Positions 46,346 to 54,883 of a stretch of 64,000 bases of DNA are shown in pieces. A program made the position numbers and the translations under genes. Within the stretch, counting starts at the first letter, position 1. The number at the start of each line of letters is the position of its first letter. Source of the DNA: Cyclaneusma minus (taxonomy: Eukaryota; Ascomycota; Leotiomycetes; Marthamycetales; Marthamycetaceae); the NCBI GenBank assembly GCA_037179335.1, contig JAKZHN010000007.1:868001-932000 (forward strand). The letters are read 5' to 3'. A model generated the notes under the pieces. The model saw only the letters and a list, made by a program, of their open reading frames with translations, had not been told where the DNA came from and did no database searches.

Positions 46346-48067
46346 ATGGCTTCTGAAGTGTTGGAATCGAGCACTGTTCACCAGCAAGATGTCCGCCCTC
46401 CAGAGCAGCCCTTTAACGACGTCAACACCTCAATTTCTACTGTGTCGAGCTCAAGCGCTGCTGGTCAACAAGATGTCACCATTCCTGCGCAGACCTCCAC
46501 CGGCGCCAGTACACTGGCTTCTACTGCGCTGGTCCCAAGCATTGGCGGCAAGAAAGGTGTTGCGCCTCCCGACTGGGATCCTTGCCTCTTCTTCAGGCCA
46601 CCCCCCGAGATTCGAAACAGGATCTACCGATATGTCTTCCGCTCTCACACCGGATACATCATTTCCAACTACAAGGAGACCCTCAAGCATGGCAGTCTGG
46701 TTGTGGACGTTACCGAGCCACGCAAAACCTTCGTCAGCACTGAGAAACCCGACAGAATCACCGTGGACCTACTTCGCACAAACAAAAAGATCTACAACGA
46801 AGCCAAATACTTTCTGTGTTGCGAGAACACCTTAGTCATGCCGCGTATCGATTATCTCGTCTCCATGTATGATACTGATGCCGAGCCAGTGGTCATGCAG
46901 CATCGGGCCTGGCTTTCCATGGTTGAGAAGATCTGGATGCCAGTACGTCTTACAGACAATTATGGACTGAGCCTCAGCGATGCGCTCAACAACTTGGTGG
47001 AGGTGAGAGTTGGAGTATGTTCCACCAATCTACCAGCCTTTGGTAAGACCATCGAGCGACGATCTGTCAGCAACGCAGACAGCGCTGGACGTTTGAAGCA
47101 AGCTACTGGTCAATTTAGCCTTGATTGGGGCGAATTCGAACAAAACTTCGTCTGCGATGGTTCGATGGTGGGGAACACATATGTCCCAAAAATGCGCCTT
47201 TCACCCAAGGTTCGCCGCGAGCTGAATTACCTCGAGGCCGTTCGAAAACAATGGGACAAATACTGGACTAGCATTGAGTGGACAATCAGAGTGGACACGG
47301 GAGCCGGGGCTATGGGTACGCGTTTCCAGGCCGATTGGCCTTGGGCAGATGATGGTCTGAAGGAGTCAGCCTCCCGTCTTGTGGAGCGCTTACACAAGGC
47401 TTTTGGAGGAAAATTGATTGTGGATGGCGAACTTATCTGGGAGAATGGCGTTTTGGTGAAGCCGCCGTTTCTGGACAAACAGACTCTTGTCTGTCTACCA
47501 GGTGCCAGGGCCTTGATTGCCGACCTGGACTTTCCGTACGAAGAGGACGAATGTTCTGGGTATGATCCGTCGGAGTTTTACGAGTACAGCTACCCAAGGG
47601 AATACAGAGATCCCTTCGAAGACTTCCTCCCACATTACCTCTTCCAGGTCGATGACACACCGAACGAAGACAACGAAGACAACGATGAAGATGACGGAGA
47701 GTACAACGAAGATTGCGAGCGAGAATCCGGCGATGAGGAGGATGATGCTGCTTGGAAGAACGATGAAGCTGCCAGGGCTCCCAGTGAGGAATACGACTAC
47801 GGAAAGTTCTATCCAGAGAACTACGAAGTGGGTGCTCCTGGCGACTCAGGCTCCGAGCACGGCAGCGATACAAGCAAAGAATTCTATGTCAGATACCATC
47901 TCGTTGAACCTGAAGTCGATTACACGGTCCCGACGTACGACGAACCCTACGAAGACTTCAGCGACGAAGCCAACGTGGATGAGAATCATGGATACGGTGA
48001 TGAATATGATGGCAACTGCGACGAGGAGAATTTTGATCCATATGATGATGATGATGATGAGTTCTAA
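46346..48067 (+). CDS. F-box-like LPxEIRxxIY domain protein, copy 2, with acidic tail
   Basis: 573 residues from the ATG at 46346 (context ATCATGG). A Ser/Thr-rich N-terminus of 75 residues precedes LFFRPPPEIRNRIYRYVF (near 80-97) and LDLLRTNKKIYNEAKYFLCC, nearly identical to copy 1 at 43922. The middle has the shared WDKYWTSIEWTIRVDTG and LIVDGELIWENGVLVKP. Copy 1 ends soon after this, but here a 170-residue Asp/Glu/Tyr-rich tail follows (EDNEDNDEDDGEYNED, ending YDDDDDEF). The tail looks disordered and could bind basic partners such as histones; this is inference. It may have grown by GAT/GAA repeat expansion (48044-48058). Confidence 0.75.
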   Translation: MASEVLESSTVHQQDVRPPEQPFNDVNTSISTVSSSSAAGQQDVTIPAQTSTGASTLASTALVPSIGGKKGVAPPDWDPCLFFRPPPEIRNRIYRYVFRSHTGYIISNYKETLKHGSLVVDVTEPRKTFVSTEKPDRITVDLLRTNKKIYNEAKYFLCCENTLVMPRIDYLVSMYDTDAEPVVMQHRAWLSMVEKIWMPVRLTDNYGLSLSDALNNLVEVRVGVCSTNLPAFGKTIERRSVSNADSAGRLKQATGQFSLDWGEFEQNFVCDGSMVGNTYVPKMRLSPKVRRELNYLEAVRKQWDKYWTSIEWTIRVDTGAGAMGTRFQADWPWADDGLKESASRLVERLHKAFGGKLIVDGELIWENGVLVKPPFLDKQTLVCLPGARALIADLDFPYEEDECSGYDPSEFYEYSYPREYRDPFEDFLPHYLFQVDDTPNEDNEDNDEDDGEYNEDCERESGDEEDDAAWKNDEAARAPSEEYDYGKFYPENYEVGAPGDSGSEHGSDTSKEFYVRYHLVEPEVDYTVPTYDEPYEDFSDEANVDENHGYGDEYDGNCDEENFDPYDDDDDEF

Positions 48068-48515
48068 GAGCTCTGATTCCTACCTCAGTACTCGCGAATC
48101 CTGAGCGATGTCATCTCGAGTGATAAAGAAGCAACTTGCTTGGCCCTGAACTGGGCGATGGACAGGAAAGAGACTCTGATGCTGAGTGGTGCCGGACTGG
48201 AAATTTCCTTTGAGAGACGCGATTCTGTCTCATGGAAAGTTGCAGCTCCAAAACTCTCTCATCTATCCACAGAGGTTACGCTAAGGATGGCCAGATACTC
48301 TCTCCACTACTCTATGAATGGAACCACTGAACCCAAACCATATGCAAAGTGTAAATGCTCTTCTCTGCCATGTGGGCCCTATTCTGATCCTGCTGATGTG
48401 AAATCCCGTCAAATTTAGTGTAAAGTCAACAGGTACCTCGAAGTTGTGAGGCCCTTCTTCTTCACATGTAAAAGTGGTTGCTCCCTAATTAGTAGTGTCC
48501 GCCGATATCGGGACA

Positions 48516-49719
48516 TCGACCTGCTACAAACCTCAAGAAATCACGGAGCCAGGTTTTGAAGTCCATCACGTGCCATCACTTCAACATCCCATTCGTCCCT
48601 TCCCCCAAATCTACTAATCAGGAATAGGAACGCTCCAAGGCCGGTATCGGATCATCGACTTGCGACAAACTCGAAAATTATGAATTACAAAAGTGCTGGT
48701 TACACAGAGCCGCTATTTGCAAAGTTTGGGCCTGGTTCATGTCACCAGCCTGTGGAGGGGCTCGAGCAGAAAGGTGCCGGTACCGGAGGAATAAACCTGT
48801 GCGAAACAGAATTCCCGGTATTTCCTCTCCACCAAGATCTTTTCCTTAGCTCCCACCCCCTTGGACACACGAAGTGTTACCAAGATGACTGCTGCAGAAG
48901 TCCCGGCCAGCGTAAACACTGGTGGGATTCAAAGGAACAGGTTTACGGCCGGTGTCGGAGCATCGATATGCTACAAAACTATCTCACTCGACCTCGTTCC
49001 CACAATCTTTCGAACTAGCCCATCCTAGACGCACAGAAAAGCGCTCCAAAGCCTGCGCCGGACGTTCGACCCGCAACAAAGCCCCATGCCCCACAAATCC
49101 GGAAACCAGAAACCACAAAATTCAATCAAACCTAGTACTCAGTCTTTCAACCTCTTCTAAGCCTCGAAATTCCCTAACTCGGCTAGAGGGGCGTAGCTGG
49201 TCGCGTGGCAGTAGCGTGCGCGAAGATTCGATGTGCTACAAAATCCCTAGACTAGACTCCAGCCTTCCTTACTGGCTCTCCTCGCTTCCTCCCCTTTTGA
49301 AAAGCATTCGCCTCTCTCAAGTAACATAGCAGCAAGGAGTACCTAGCGGCGCGCAAGCCCCAAGATCTGCGCACACACATATGGTCGACGTGCGACAAAA
49401 GTCCTAGGCAAGACTCCGGATCTCCTGGTTAAATCGCCTCGCCTCCTTCCATCGCCCTTTACAAAGCTTTCACCACATACTCCCAAGTCAGCAACCAGGA
49501 CTACTAGTACCTAGTAGCGCGCAAGCCCCGAAATCGGCGTGCGCGAATTGGTCGACGTGCTACAAAAGTCCTAAACAAACCTCTATCTCTCCTAACTGGC
49601 TCATCTCGCTTATCTTTGCTGACCCGCTCACTCACCGTTATGCAGCAAGCATGAGAACACCTATTCCGCGCCTCTGCGGTAGGGGTGGACGCGAGGTGAA
49701 CTTGTCGATGTGCAACAAA
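48516..49719 (+). repeat. Cluster of TCGAYGTGCNACAAA motifs in degenerate ~160-bp units
   Basis: Plus-strand copies start at 48516, 48655, 48963, 49066, 49228, 49385, 49552 and 49705, each with at most three changes from the consensus. Spacing in the last part is 157, 167 and 153 bp. Units there also share GCGCGCAAGCCCC and AACTGGCTC-like words, so they are worn tandem duplications. No reading frame spans them. Confidence 0.7.
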
Positions 49720-49891
49720 TTGAAGCAGAACCGCTTTTTTGTGGCGCTAGAGAGGAGGGGTGAATTTACCGATGTGCAACAAAAGTGGAAGCTATCTCCA
49801 GGCTTAGCGACCACCCAATCAGAGACCGCGACTCTTTTGTATAACGACGCAGCCGCGCTAGTGTAAAAAAAGCGGTTTTGTCGCACGTCGA
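49705..49891. repeat. MITE-like element with inverted ends
   Basis: TCGATGTGCAACAAA followed shortly by ACCGCTTTTTT at the left (49705-49741) mirrors TCGACGTGCGACAAA and ACCGCTTTTTTT read on the minus strand from 49891. A further direct copy of the motif lies inside at 49769. The length is 187 bp and no target duplication was clear. Confidence 0.6.
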
Positions 49892-50311
49892 TGCAAATAT
49901 AAATTGCACATCAATATATTGGAAATTTTCCGGAGAATACGATGGGGATAGTGAGAAATTCACTTTGTTAGGAGATTGTGGAGTTGGGTTCAAGAATGAG
50001 GTGTAGTGATATTTCAAGTTTCAACACGAAGTCAGGGGTCAGAAGTCAGGAATTTGGAAGACCATGCTTGCATTCGCAACGACTGAGACGACTCCAAGTA
50101 ACGACCGTCAGCATGTCAAAGCCAGATCTCGCTCCATTCTCAAAGATCAACGATCAACCTTCAAGTTTAAAATTCCGCCGTCCTCCATCCCTCCATACCT
50201 CCATTCCCACCACCTCCATTCTCATGCCACAACATCCAGATCCAGGCCCACGCGCAAAGAAGTCACCGTCATACCGATCCTTCACATGTCGCCATCCAAG
50301 CCTCCAGCTAT

Positions 50312-50947
50312 CTAGCTGACAGTCTTCCACTTGTATACCCACCCAGGGGGCGCTGTGTAAGTTTGAGCGGGCGGCGCAGGTGCCACTGCTGCTGCGGGCT
50401 TCCAAACCCATCCAGGAGGCGCTGCGTAGGTTTGAGCCGGGGGCACATATACCGCCGCTGCTGCTGCTGGATTCCACGCCCGTACAGGAGGCGCCGTGAG
50501 GTGTCGAGGCGGCGGCTCTCGCGCCACTTCAGGTGTAGATGCAGGTTCAGGTGCCGATGTCGATGCCGATGCCGATACTCTCTGCGGAACTGGATCTGCT
50601 ACAGGTTCAGGCTGAGGTTCGGCTGGTGCATTCTCCGGTGCGGGCTCAGGCTCGTCTGGTACAAGTTCAGGTTCGACTGGCATAGGATCTTGTGCAGACT
50701 CTTGAGCCGGTGTTGGATCTGGTGCTGCTGGTTCTGGTGCTGCTGGTTCGGGTTCAGGTTCAGATTCAGGTTCGACGGCGACGCCCTCGAATGACAGCCC
50801 CGAGCGCAAGCTGGGTTGGACGCCTGTTAGTGCTGGTGTTGCGACTGCTTGTCCAGACCTCTCGAACAAGCCAGGAGGGAACGTCGTTCCTGTGAGCGTG
50901 GGTGCTGGAACGTGGCGGGGTGCTGGGATGTAGCGCCAGCCTGACAT
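50312..50947 (-). CDS. Pro/Trp-rich protein, array member 1 (longest)
   Basis: 211 residues from the ATG at 50947. The N-terminal 60 residues are of mixed composition (SGWRYIPAPRHVP start). Residues 60-150 are a Pro/Glu/Ala-rich repeat field (EPEPEPAAPEPAAPD, EPEPAPENAP). The C-terminal 60 residues hold the family module twice: QTYAAPPGWVWKP and QTYTAPPGWVYKWK, at the very end of the chain. No signal peptide, Cys or membrane segment is present, so a cytosolic or nuclear place is likely. A TATA-like box lies 236-244 bp upstream with the family sequence. Reality as a gene is supported by the repeated module shared with four neighbours. Function unknown. Confidence 0.65.
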   Translation of the reverse strand: MSGWRYIPAPRHVPAPTLTGTTFPPGLFERSGQAVATPALTGVQPSLRSGLSFEGVAVEPESEPEPEPAAPEPAAPDPTPAQESAQDPMPVEPELVPDEPEPAPENAPAEPQPEPVADPVPQRVSASASTSAPEPASTPEVAREPPPRHLTAPPVRAWNPAAAAAVYVPPAQTYAAPPGWVWKPAAAVAPAPPAQTYTAPPGWVYKWKTVS

Positions 50948-51182
50948 TATGGCAGTGCTCGTCTTGTGCTGGAGGTGTTGTATGTTGTTGGTGTTGAAGG
51001 CTTGATTGATTCTTTGCGGAGATTGGACGGTGTGAAGTTGCTGAAGGTGTTTGTGTTGCCGCTCTATATTTTTAGAGGTTTGAAGGGTTGGAAAAGTGCT
51101 ATGAGATTTGGCGCGGGAAAGATGGAGGATGAGACTGAGGGATCTGAGGGATCTGAGGGATCTGAGGGATCTGAGGCGTTGC

Positions 51183-51190
51183 TATATATC
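51183..51190 (-). promoter_or_regulatory. TATA box of Pro/Trp array member 1
   Basis: Minus strand GATATATAGCAACGCC, about 240 bp before the ATG. Between the box and the start codon a 10-bp unit (GATCTGAGGG on the plus strand) is repeated about four times at 51138-51175. Confidence 0.5.
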
Positions 51191-51790
51191 CGACATCCAT
51201 GTAGTACATGTAAGGTAGTGCTGAATGTTTCTGTGTGGCATATGTGGCCCTGAATCAAAATAAAGCCTTTGAATCATCATTCAGGGGCTCAAGAAACAAG
51301 GGAATGTGGTCATGTTTGCATAATCGACAACAAATCAACAACTCTGAATGATTCAAACATTCAATGTTTCCAACACTGAATGTCCTTCACGCAGAACGAT
51401 TCAACTGCGATACAGCAAGATCTAGCGCTCTCTAGGCCTGTGAGGCCCGTCAGTATTTGATATCACGTGGGCTCTTTTCGAATCGTCTTAACATCTGCAT
51501 CACAGTCATCACATTTTGAGAGTAGAGCTCCCAGATTAGGATCTCTTCTCGCACCAGAATTTTGAAATCCATGCTTGATTGTGTTTTCGACAACTGAAAG
51601 ATCTTTCGCCCGCCAGGTAGTAGCCCATTTCCAAATATCAGATATCAACGCTCAAAATGCTATCCGAAAATTCATCCCGTCCTGTTTCCATACTTCATGC
51701 TTCAGCCGAATTCTCATGTGTCGCCCTCGTTGTCATCCATCCATTCGGTCTGTCCTGTCTGCAGGCATGATGGCGTCTCCTGGAAGCCAC

Positions 51791-51953
51791 TTAGGGGTTG
51801 GACTTCCACACCCAGCAGTAGCCGGGCGGCGGCGGGCATGGTGCCAGGTGGCGCTGGAACCACATAGGCGGCAGTTGGTGGATACCAGATAATCTGGTAG
51901 GGAGCTGGCGGAGGCACCGGCTTGGCATTGTAATAGATGTGGACTTTGGCCAT
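51791..51953 (-). pseudogene. Pro/Trp-rich protein, array member 2, frameshifted near the end
   Basis: The ATG at 51953 encodes MAKVHIYYNAKPVPPPAPYQIIWYPPTAAYVVPAPPG, closely matching member 3. A net shift of frame follows (about 7 extra bases relative to member 3 around 51835-51850). In the original frame the family end GYCWVWKSNP and a TAA at 51791-51793 are intact. Read straight on, the protein instead runs with an unrelated tail to 51714 (79 residues). So either the gene is broken or it now makes a protein without the terminal module. A sequencing error is possible. Confidence 0.55.
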
Positions 51954-52640
51954 GATTCTTCGGTGACAGTGGATGTTGTGACTTCGGTGTGGATATCGTC
52001 GAGCGTAGGTGTGTTGCCTTTGTGAAAGACTGCCCGGTTTGATCTGTAGGTATGTATGTTTTTGAGGGGTAGGAAACTTCTTGACGATGATAGTAATGAT
52101 GCGTGATGTATTTATTTAGATATCAGAGATGCTTCGAGGTTTGAAGTGGAGGTTTGGAGGTTTGGAGCGAAGGTTGGAGATTAGATGATTGGGGAAGAAG
52201 AAAGAGGGATGAAAGAGGGAGAAGCGGTGCTCTTATGTACCTGGGATGTGGTGGTGCCCCTGGGTGTGTCGTACGAGAGTATGATCAAGATTACCGGGTG
52301 GCGAAGCAAGATTCTATCCTCTCAGACCAGAATTTAGAAGTCCATGCTTGTGTGTATTCCCAAGAACTGAAAGACCCTTGATTCGCTAGATAGCAGTGAA
52401 TTTCTCCATCCTATCCCAAAGACCAACGCTCAAGGTGCATTTCTCAAAGTCATCGCACCACATTCCGACACACCCAGATCATCCTTCTGACCAGTAGTCT
52501 CTCCTGCAAGGTTCCATCAACTTCCTATTTCATCACAATGTAGAAATCCATGCAAATTTCCATGTATTCGTTATCCAGCAGTCGAAAGACCCCGATGTGT
52601 CATGCTGTCCATCAGAGATGCCCCTGGCACCGTCTAGGGC
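51954..52640. other. Leader and promoter of member 2 plus spacer
   Basis: On the minus strand this holds the 5' leader and TATA site (52232) of member 2. The leader closely resembles that of member 3 (shared CTTTCATCCCTCTTTCTTCTT-type pyrimidine tract), showing duplication of gene plus promoter. Confidence 0.5.
52232..52240 (-). promoter_or_regulatory. TATA box of Pro/Trp array member 2
   Basis: Minus strand GGTACATAAGAGCACC, about 283 bp before the ATG, with GCACCACCACATCCCA just upstream. Confidence 0.5.
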
Positions 52641-52796
52641 TTACCTAGACTGCCATACCCACTGGTAGCCGGGTGGCGGCGGGCATGGCGGCGGGGGCAC
52701 TACATAGGCCGTAGGCGGTGGTGGATACCACATGATTTGATACGGTGTTGGAGCCGGCTTGGGTTGGCTCGCCTTGTAGTAGAAGTGGTACGCCAT
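52641..52796 (-). CDS. Pro/Trp-rich peptide, array member 3 (51 residues)
   Basis: The ATG at 52796 starts MAYHFYYKASQPKPAPTPYQ, followed by IMWYPPPPTAYVVPPP and the ending CPPPPGYQWVWQSR. It is the intact counterpart of member 2 and the shortest of the family. An upstream in-frame extension to 53231 exists, but it covers the promoter and leader, so the short start is preferred. Features: tyrosine-rich N-terminus, YQI-x-W motif in the middle, PPG-YQWVW at the C-terminus, one Cys. Such a peptide is too small for a fold of its own and probably acts by binding, for instance to SH3, WW or EVH1-like Pro-binding domains (inference). Confidence 0.65.
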   Translation of the reverse strand: MAYHFYYKASQPKPAPTPYQIMWYPPPPTAYVVPPPPCPPPPGYQWVWQSR

Positions 52797-53566
52797 TGTC
52801 GTTGGCGATGGTAGTATTGTTTGGTTTCGACGTTCGGGGTGGAAACGCTCGAGGGTATGGGCGTCGGTGTGCTGTGTTCGTATGCTTGTGGTGAGAAGGA
52901 AAGTCTTGTAATGTTGAAAAGGATGATATGTGAGGTATTTGTTTAGAAGCTCGAGATGCTTTGAGCTTTGGAGAGGATCGCAGAGAGTAGATGGTTGGGG
53001 AATAAGAAAGAGGGATGGAAGAGGGAGAAGAGGTGCTCTTATGTATCTGGGATGTGGATGTGGTGGTGCCCCTGGGTGTGTTGTACGAGAGTATGAATCA
53101 AGAATACCAGGCGTCAGATCAAGATTCAGGGGATTCACAACAAGTAAAGCGTCAGAATGGCGAAGCACAACGCCCCAAACGTAACATGATGACAGAGTAA
53201 CAGTGAACAACACAGAATGATTTTGCAGCATGCTTGACTCTGTATGATGAAATCGCAGACAAACAACTGCTTGGCAACTTCGCTTCGAATGATAGGTAGT
53301 CAGTCTAAGCTAAAGAATAAGGATGATGCAGACTGCAGATTTGCATCAAATAAGAGGTACCTCAGGTAAAGCCAGACAAAAACAATTGTAATAGCTTCGC
53401 ATTCCTAGATAGAAAGAAGTTCACCGCTCATCATTATCACAGTCCATCCAAATTCCAAAGATCAACGCTCCCCATTCATCACCATCCATCATTCTATCCA
53501 TCACCCATCAATTTCAGATTATCTCAACGCAAGCCCCTTACCCCGTCCTAGTATCCCCAGGAATCC
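52797..53566. other. Leader and promoter of member 3 plus spacer
   Basis: Minus-strand leader and TATA site of member 3; the outer part from about 53250 on has no recognised content. Confidence 0.45.
53038..53046 (-). promoter_or_regulatory. TATA box of Pro/Trp array member 3
   Basis: Minus strand GATACATAAGAGCACC, about 246 bp before the ATG; GCACCACCACATCC precedes it, as in member 2. Confidence 0.5.
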
Positions 53567-53758
53567 CTAAGCAGGTCCAAACCTCCACTGCCACCCAGGA
53601 TACGTCGAAGGCACCACGAGCGGTGCGGGACCTGCAGGACCTGCGGCACTAGGTACCTGGTAAGTGATCTGGTAGACCACTGGTGCCGGCTCTGGCTTCG
53701 GTTCTGGCTTCTCCTCCCATCGGATCTGCCACTTGGGTGGCTCGGGTTCAGCAGCCAT
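53567..53758 (-). CDS. Pro/Trp-rich peptide, array member 4 (63 residues)
   Basis: The ATG at 53758 gives MAAEPEPPKWQIRWEEKPEP, then PAPVVYQITYQVPS, an Ala/Gly/Pro stretch and the ending PSTYPGWQWRFGPA. The YQI motif is followed by TY where others have a Trp; an extra WQIRW precedes it. The terminal module is PGWQWRF, a variant of PPG-x-x-W-x-W. It is acidic/basic mixed at the N-terminus, unlike the Tyr-rich start of member 3. No signal peptide. The shared promoter and position support it as a real family member. Confidence 0.6.
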   Translation of the reverse strand: MAAEPEPPKWQIRWEEKPEPKPEPAPVVYQITYQVPSAAGPAGPAPLVVPSTYPGWQWRFGPA

Positions 53759-54520
53759 TGTTTGAGTTTCGGTGGTACACTAGGTGTTTGGGTGGTTATT
53801 TGTTTGTGTGTTGAGGAGGGATGTTTGGAGGTTTGAGTAGGGTTTGAGATCTTGGTTGCGGTGGGGGGAAGAAGAAAGATGGAGAGAGCAGAGGGAGGAA
53901 GGGCGCTGTTATGTACTCGGCATGGGGTGGTGCTCGGTGATGTGGTGTGGTTGTGGAACATGCGTGGCTCTGGGTCAAAATTACATGGCAGTGGCTTTGA
54001 GTCGGGGCTGTCTGGCCGTAAATCAAGATTGCCTACTATGAATCAAGATTCAGGAGGTCGACAACAAGGACGATGACGAAGTGCGGCATGATCAAACAAA
54101 ACAGTGAACTATGAACAGCGAACACACAGAACAATGGACTGGCACATTTCACCGCGAGCTCAGGGGTCACTGTCTCAAAGACGAAGTTTCAGATCAATGC
54201 TTGGTTGAGATTTCGCAGAATCTAGCAGGTAAATATCTCAAGTCTCACAGCCACTGTACCAGCAGCGGCCTAACACATCGCTTCGCTCTCAAATCTCGAA
54301 TCCAAATCCCCAACCCCAAATTTCATCGCCTCTGCATCCCAATTCCCCAAATCCCACAGATCAAAAAGATCGCGCCCTTGAACCTTTCCCAGTAAGTAAT
54401 TTGATATCATTCATCAACACAGGCAGTCCCAGCCGCCTCCATCCATCATTTCCGTTACTTCGCCACCCACCCCAGAACCGTTGTCATCCTTCCCGCATGC
54501 CAAGATGAAATATCTTGGCA
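53759..54520. other. Leader and promoter of member 4 plus spacer
   Basis: Minus-strand leader and TATA site (53908) of member 4. The segment around 54039-54068 repeats the GAATCAAGATTCAGG-type word also seen upstream of member 3. The remainder has no recognised content. Confidence 0.45.
53908..53916 (-). promoter_or_regulatory. TATA box of Pro/Trp array member 4
   Basis: Minus strand AGTACATAACAGCGCC, about 154 bp before the ATG; GAGCACCACCCC lies just upstream. Confidence 0.5.
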
Positions 54521-54883
54521 TCACGAAGCCTTCCATACCCACCGCTGTCCAGGCGGCGCCGCCGCAGGCTGTGCGGGTGCAGGCGCTGGCGCAGCATCCT
54601 TCCATACCCACCTCTGTCCAGGCGGCGCCGCAGGCACTGGAGCTTTGGCTTCCTTCCACGCCCACCGATGTCCAGGCGGCGGTGCAGGAAAAGCCGGAGC
54701 AGCCGCTGGTGGTGGATCTGCCTTCGCTTCTTGCCAGACGATTCGATATGCAGGCTTTGGCGGTTCAGGCTTCGGCGCTTCTTTCCAGACGATTTGGTAG
54801 GGTGCTGGAGGTGTTGGTGCTGGAGTTGTAGGGGACTTGTAGGCCCAGCGGTATCCGGGCGGGGCGGCGGGGAGGGCAGCCAT
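54521..54883 (-). CDS. Pro/Trp-rich protein, array member 5 (120 residues, four modules)
   Basis: The ATG at 54883 starts MAALPAAPPGYRWAYKSPTT. The protein is built of two motifs. PPG-x-x-W-x-[WY]-K occurs four times: APPGYRWAYK, PPPGHRWAWK, APPGQRWVWK and again APPGQRWVWK near the end. YQIVWKEAPKP and YRIVWQEAKAD give two copies of the YxIxW motif in the first half. Linkers are Pro/Ala-rich. This is the clearest statement of the family design and the most repetitive member; the near-identical last modules indicate recent internal duplication. No signal peptide, Cys or membrane segment. Function unknown. Regular Trp/Tyr spacing is unlike Ala/Pro filler and suggests selection for an aromatic binding pattern. 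Confidence 0.7.
   Translation of the reverse strand: MAALPAAPPGYRWAYKSPTTPAPTPPAPYQIVWKEAPKPEPPKPAYRIVWQEAKADPPPAAAPAFPAPPPGHRWAWKEAKAPVPAAPPGQRWVWKDAAPAPAPAQPAAAPPGQRWVWKAS

Larger units (their letters stand above)
48068..50311. other. 2.2 kb gene-free stretch with a 15-bp motif cluster
   Basis: No protein-coding gene was supported on either strand. The content is the recurrent TCGAYGTGCNACAAA motif (ten copies at 48516-49891), partly in ~160-bp tandem units, and a short inverted-repeat element at 49705-49891. Confidence 0.5.

Noticed and set aside
48516..49719. CRISPR-like array reading of the spaced 15-bp motif
   Set aside because: Eukaryotic context; motif too short and variable, spacers unequal and themselves related, and no cas genes.
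50363..50794. 143-codon plus-strand Arg/Cys-rich frame
   Set aside because: It is the antisense of the Pro/Glu/Ala-rich Pro/Trp member 1; the Cys/Arg pattern is a by-product of the repeat.
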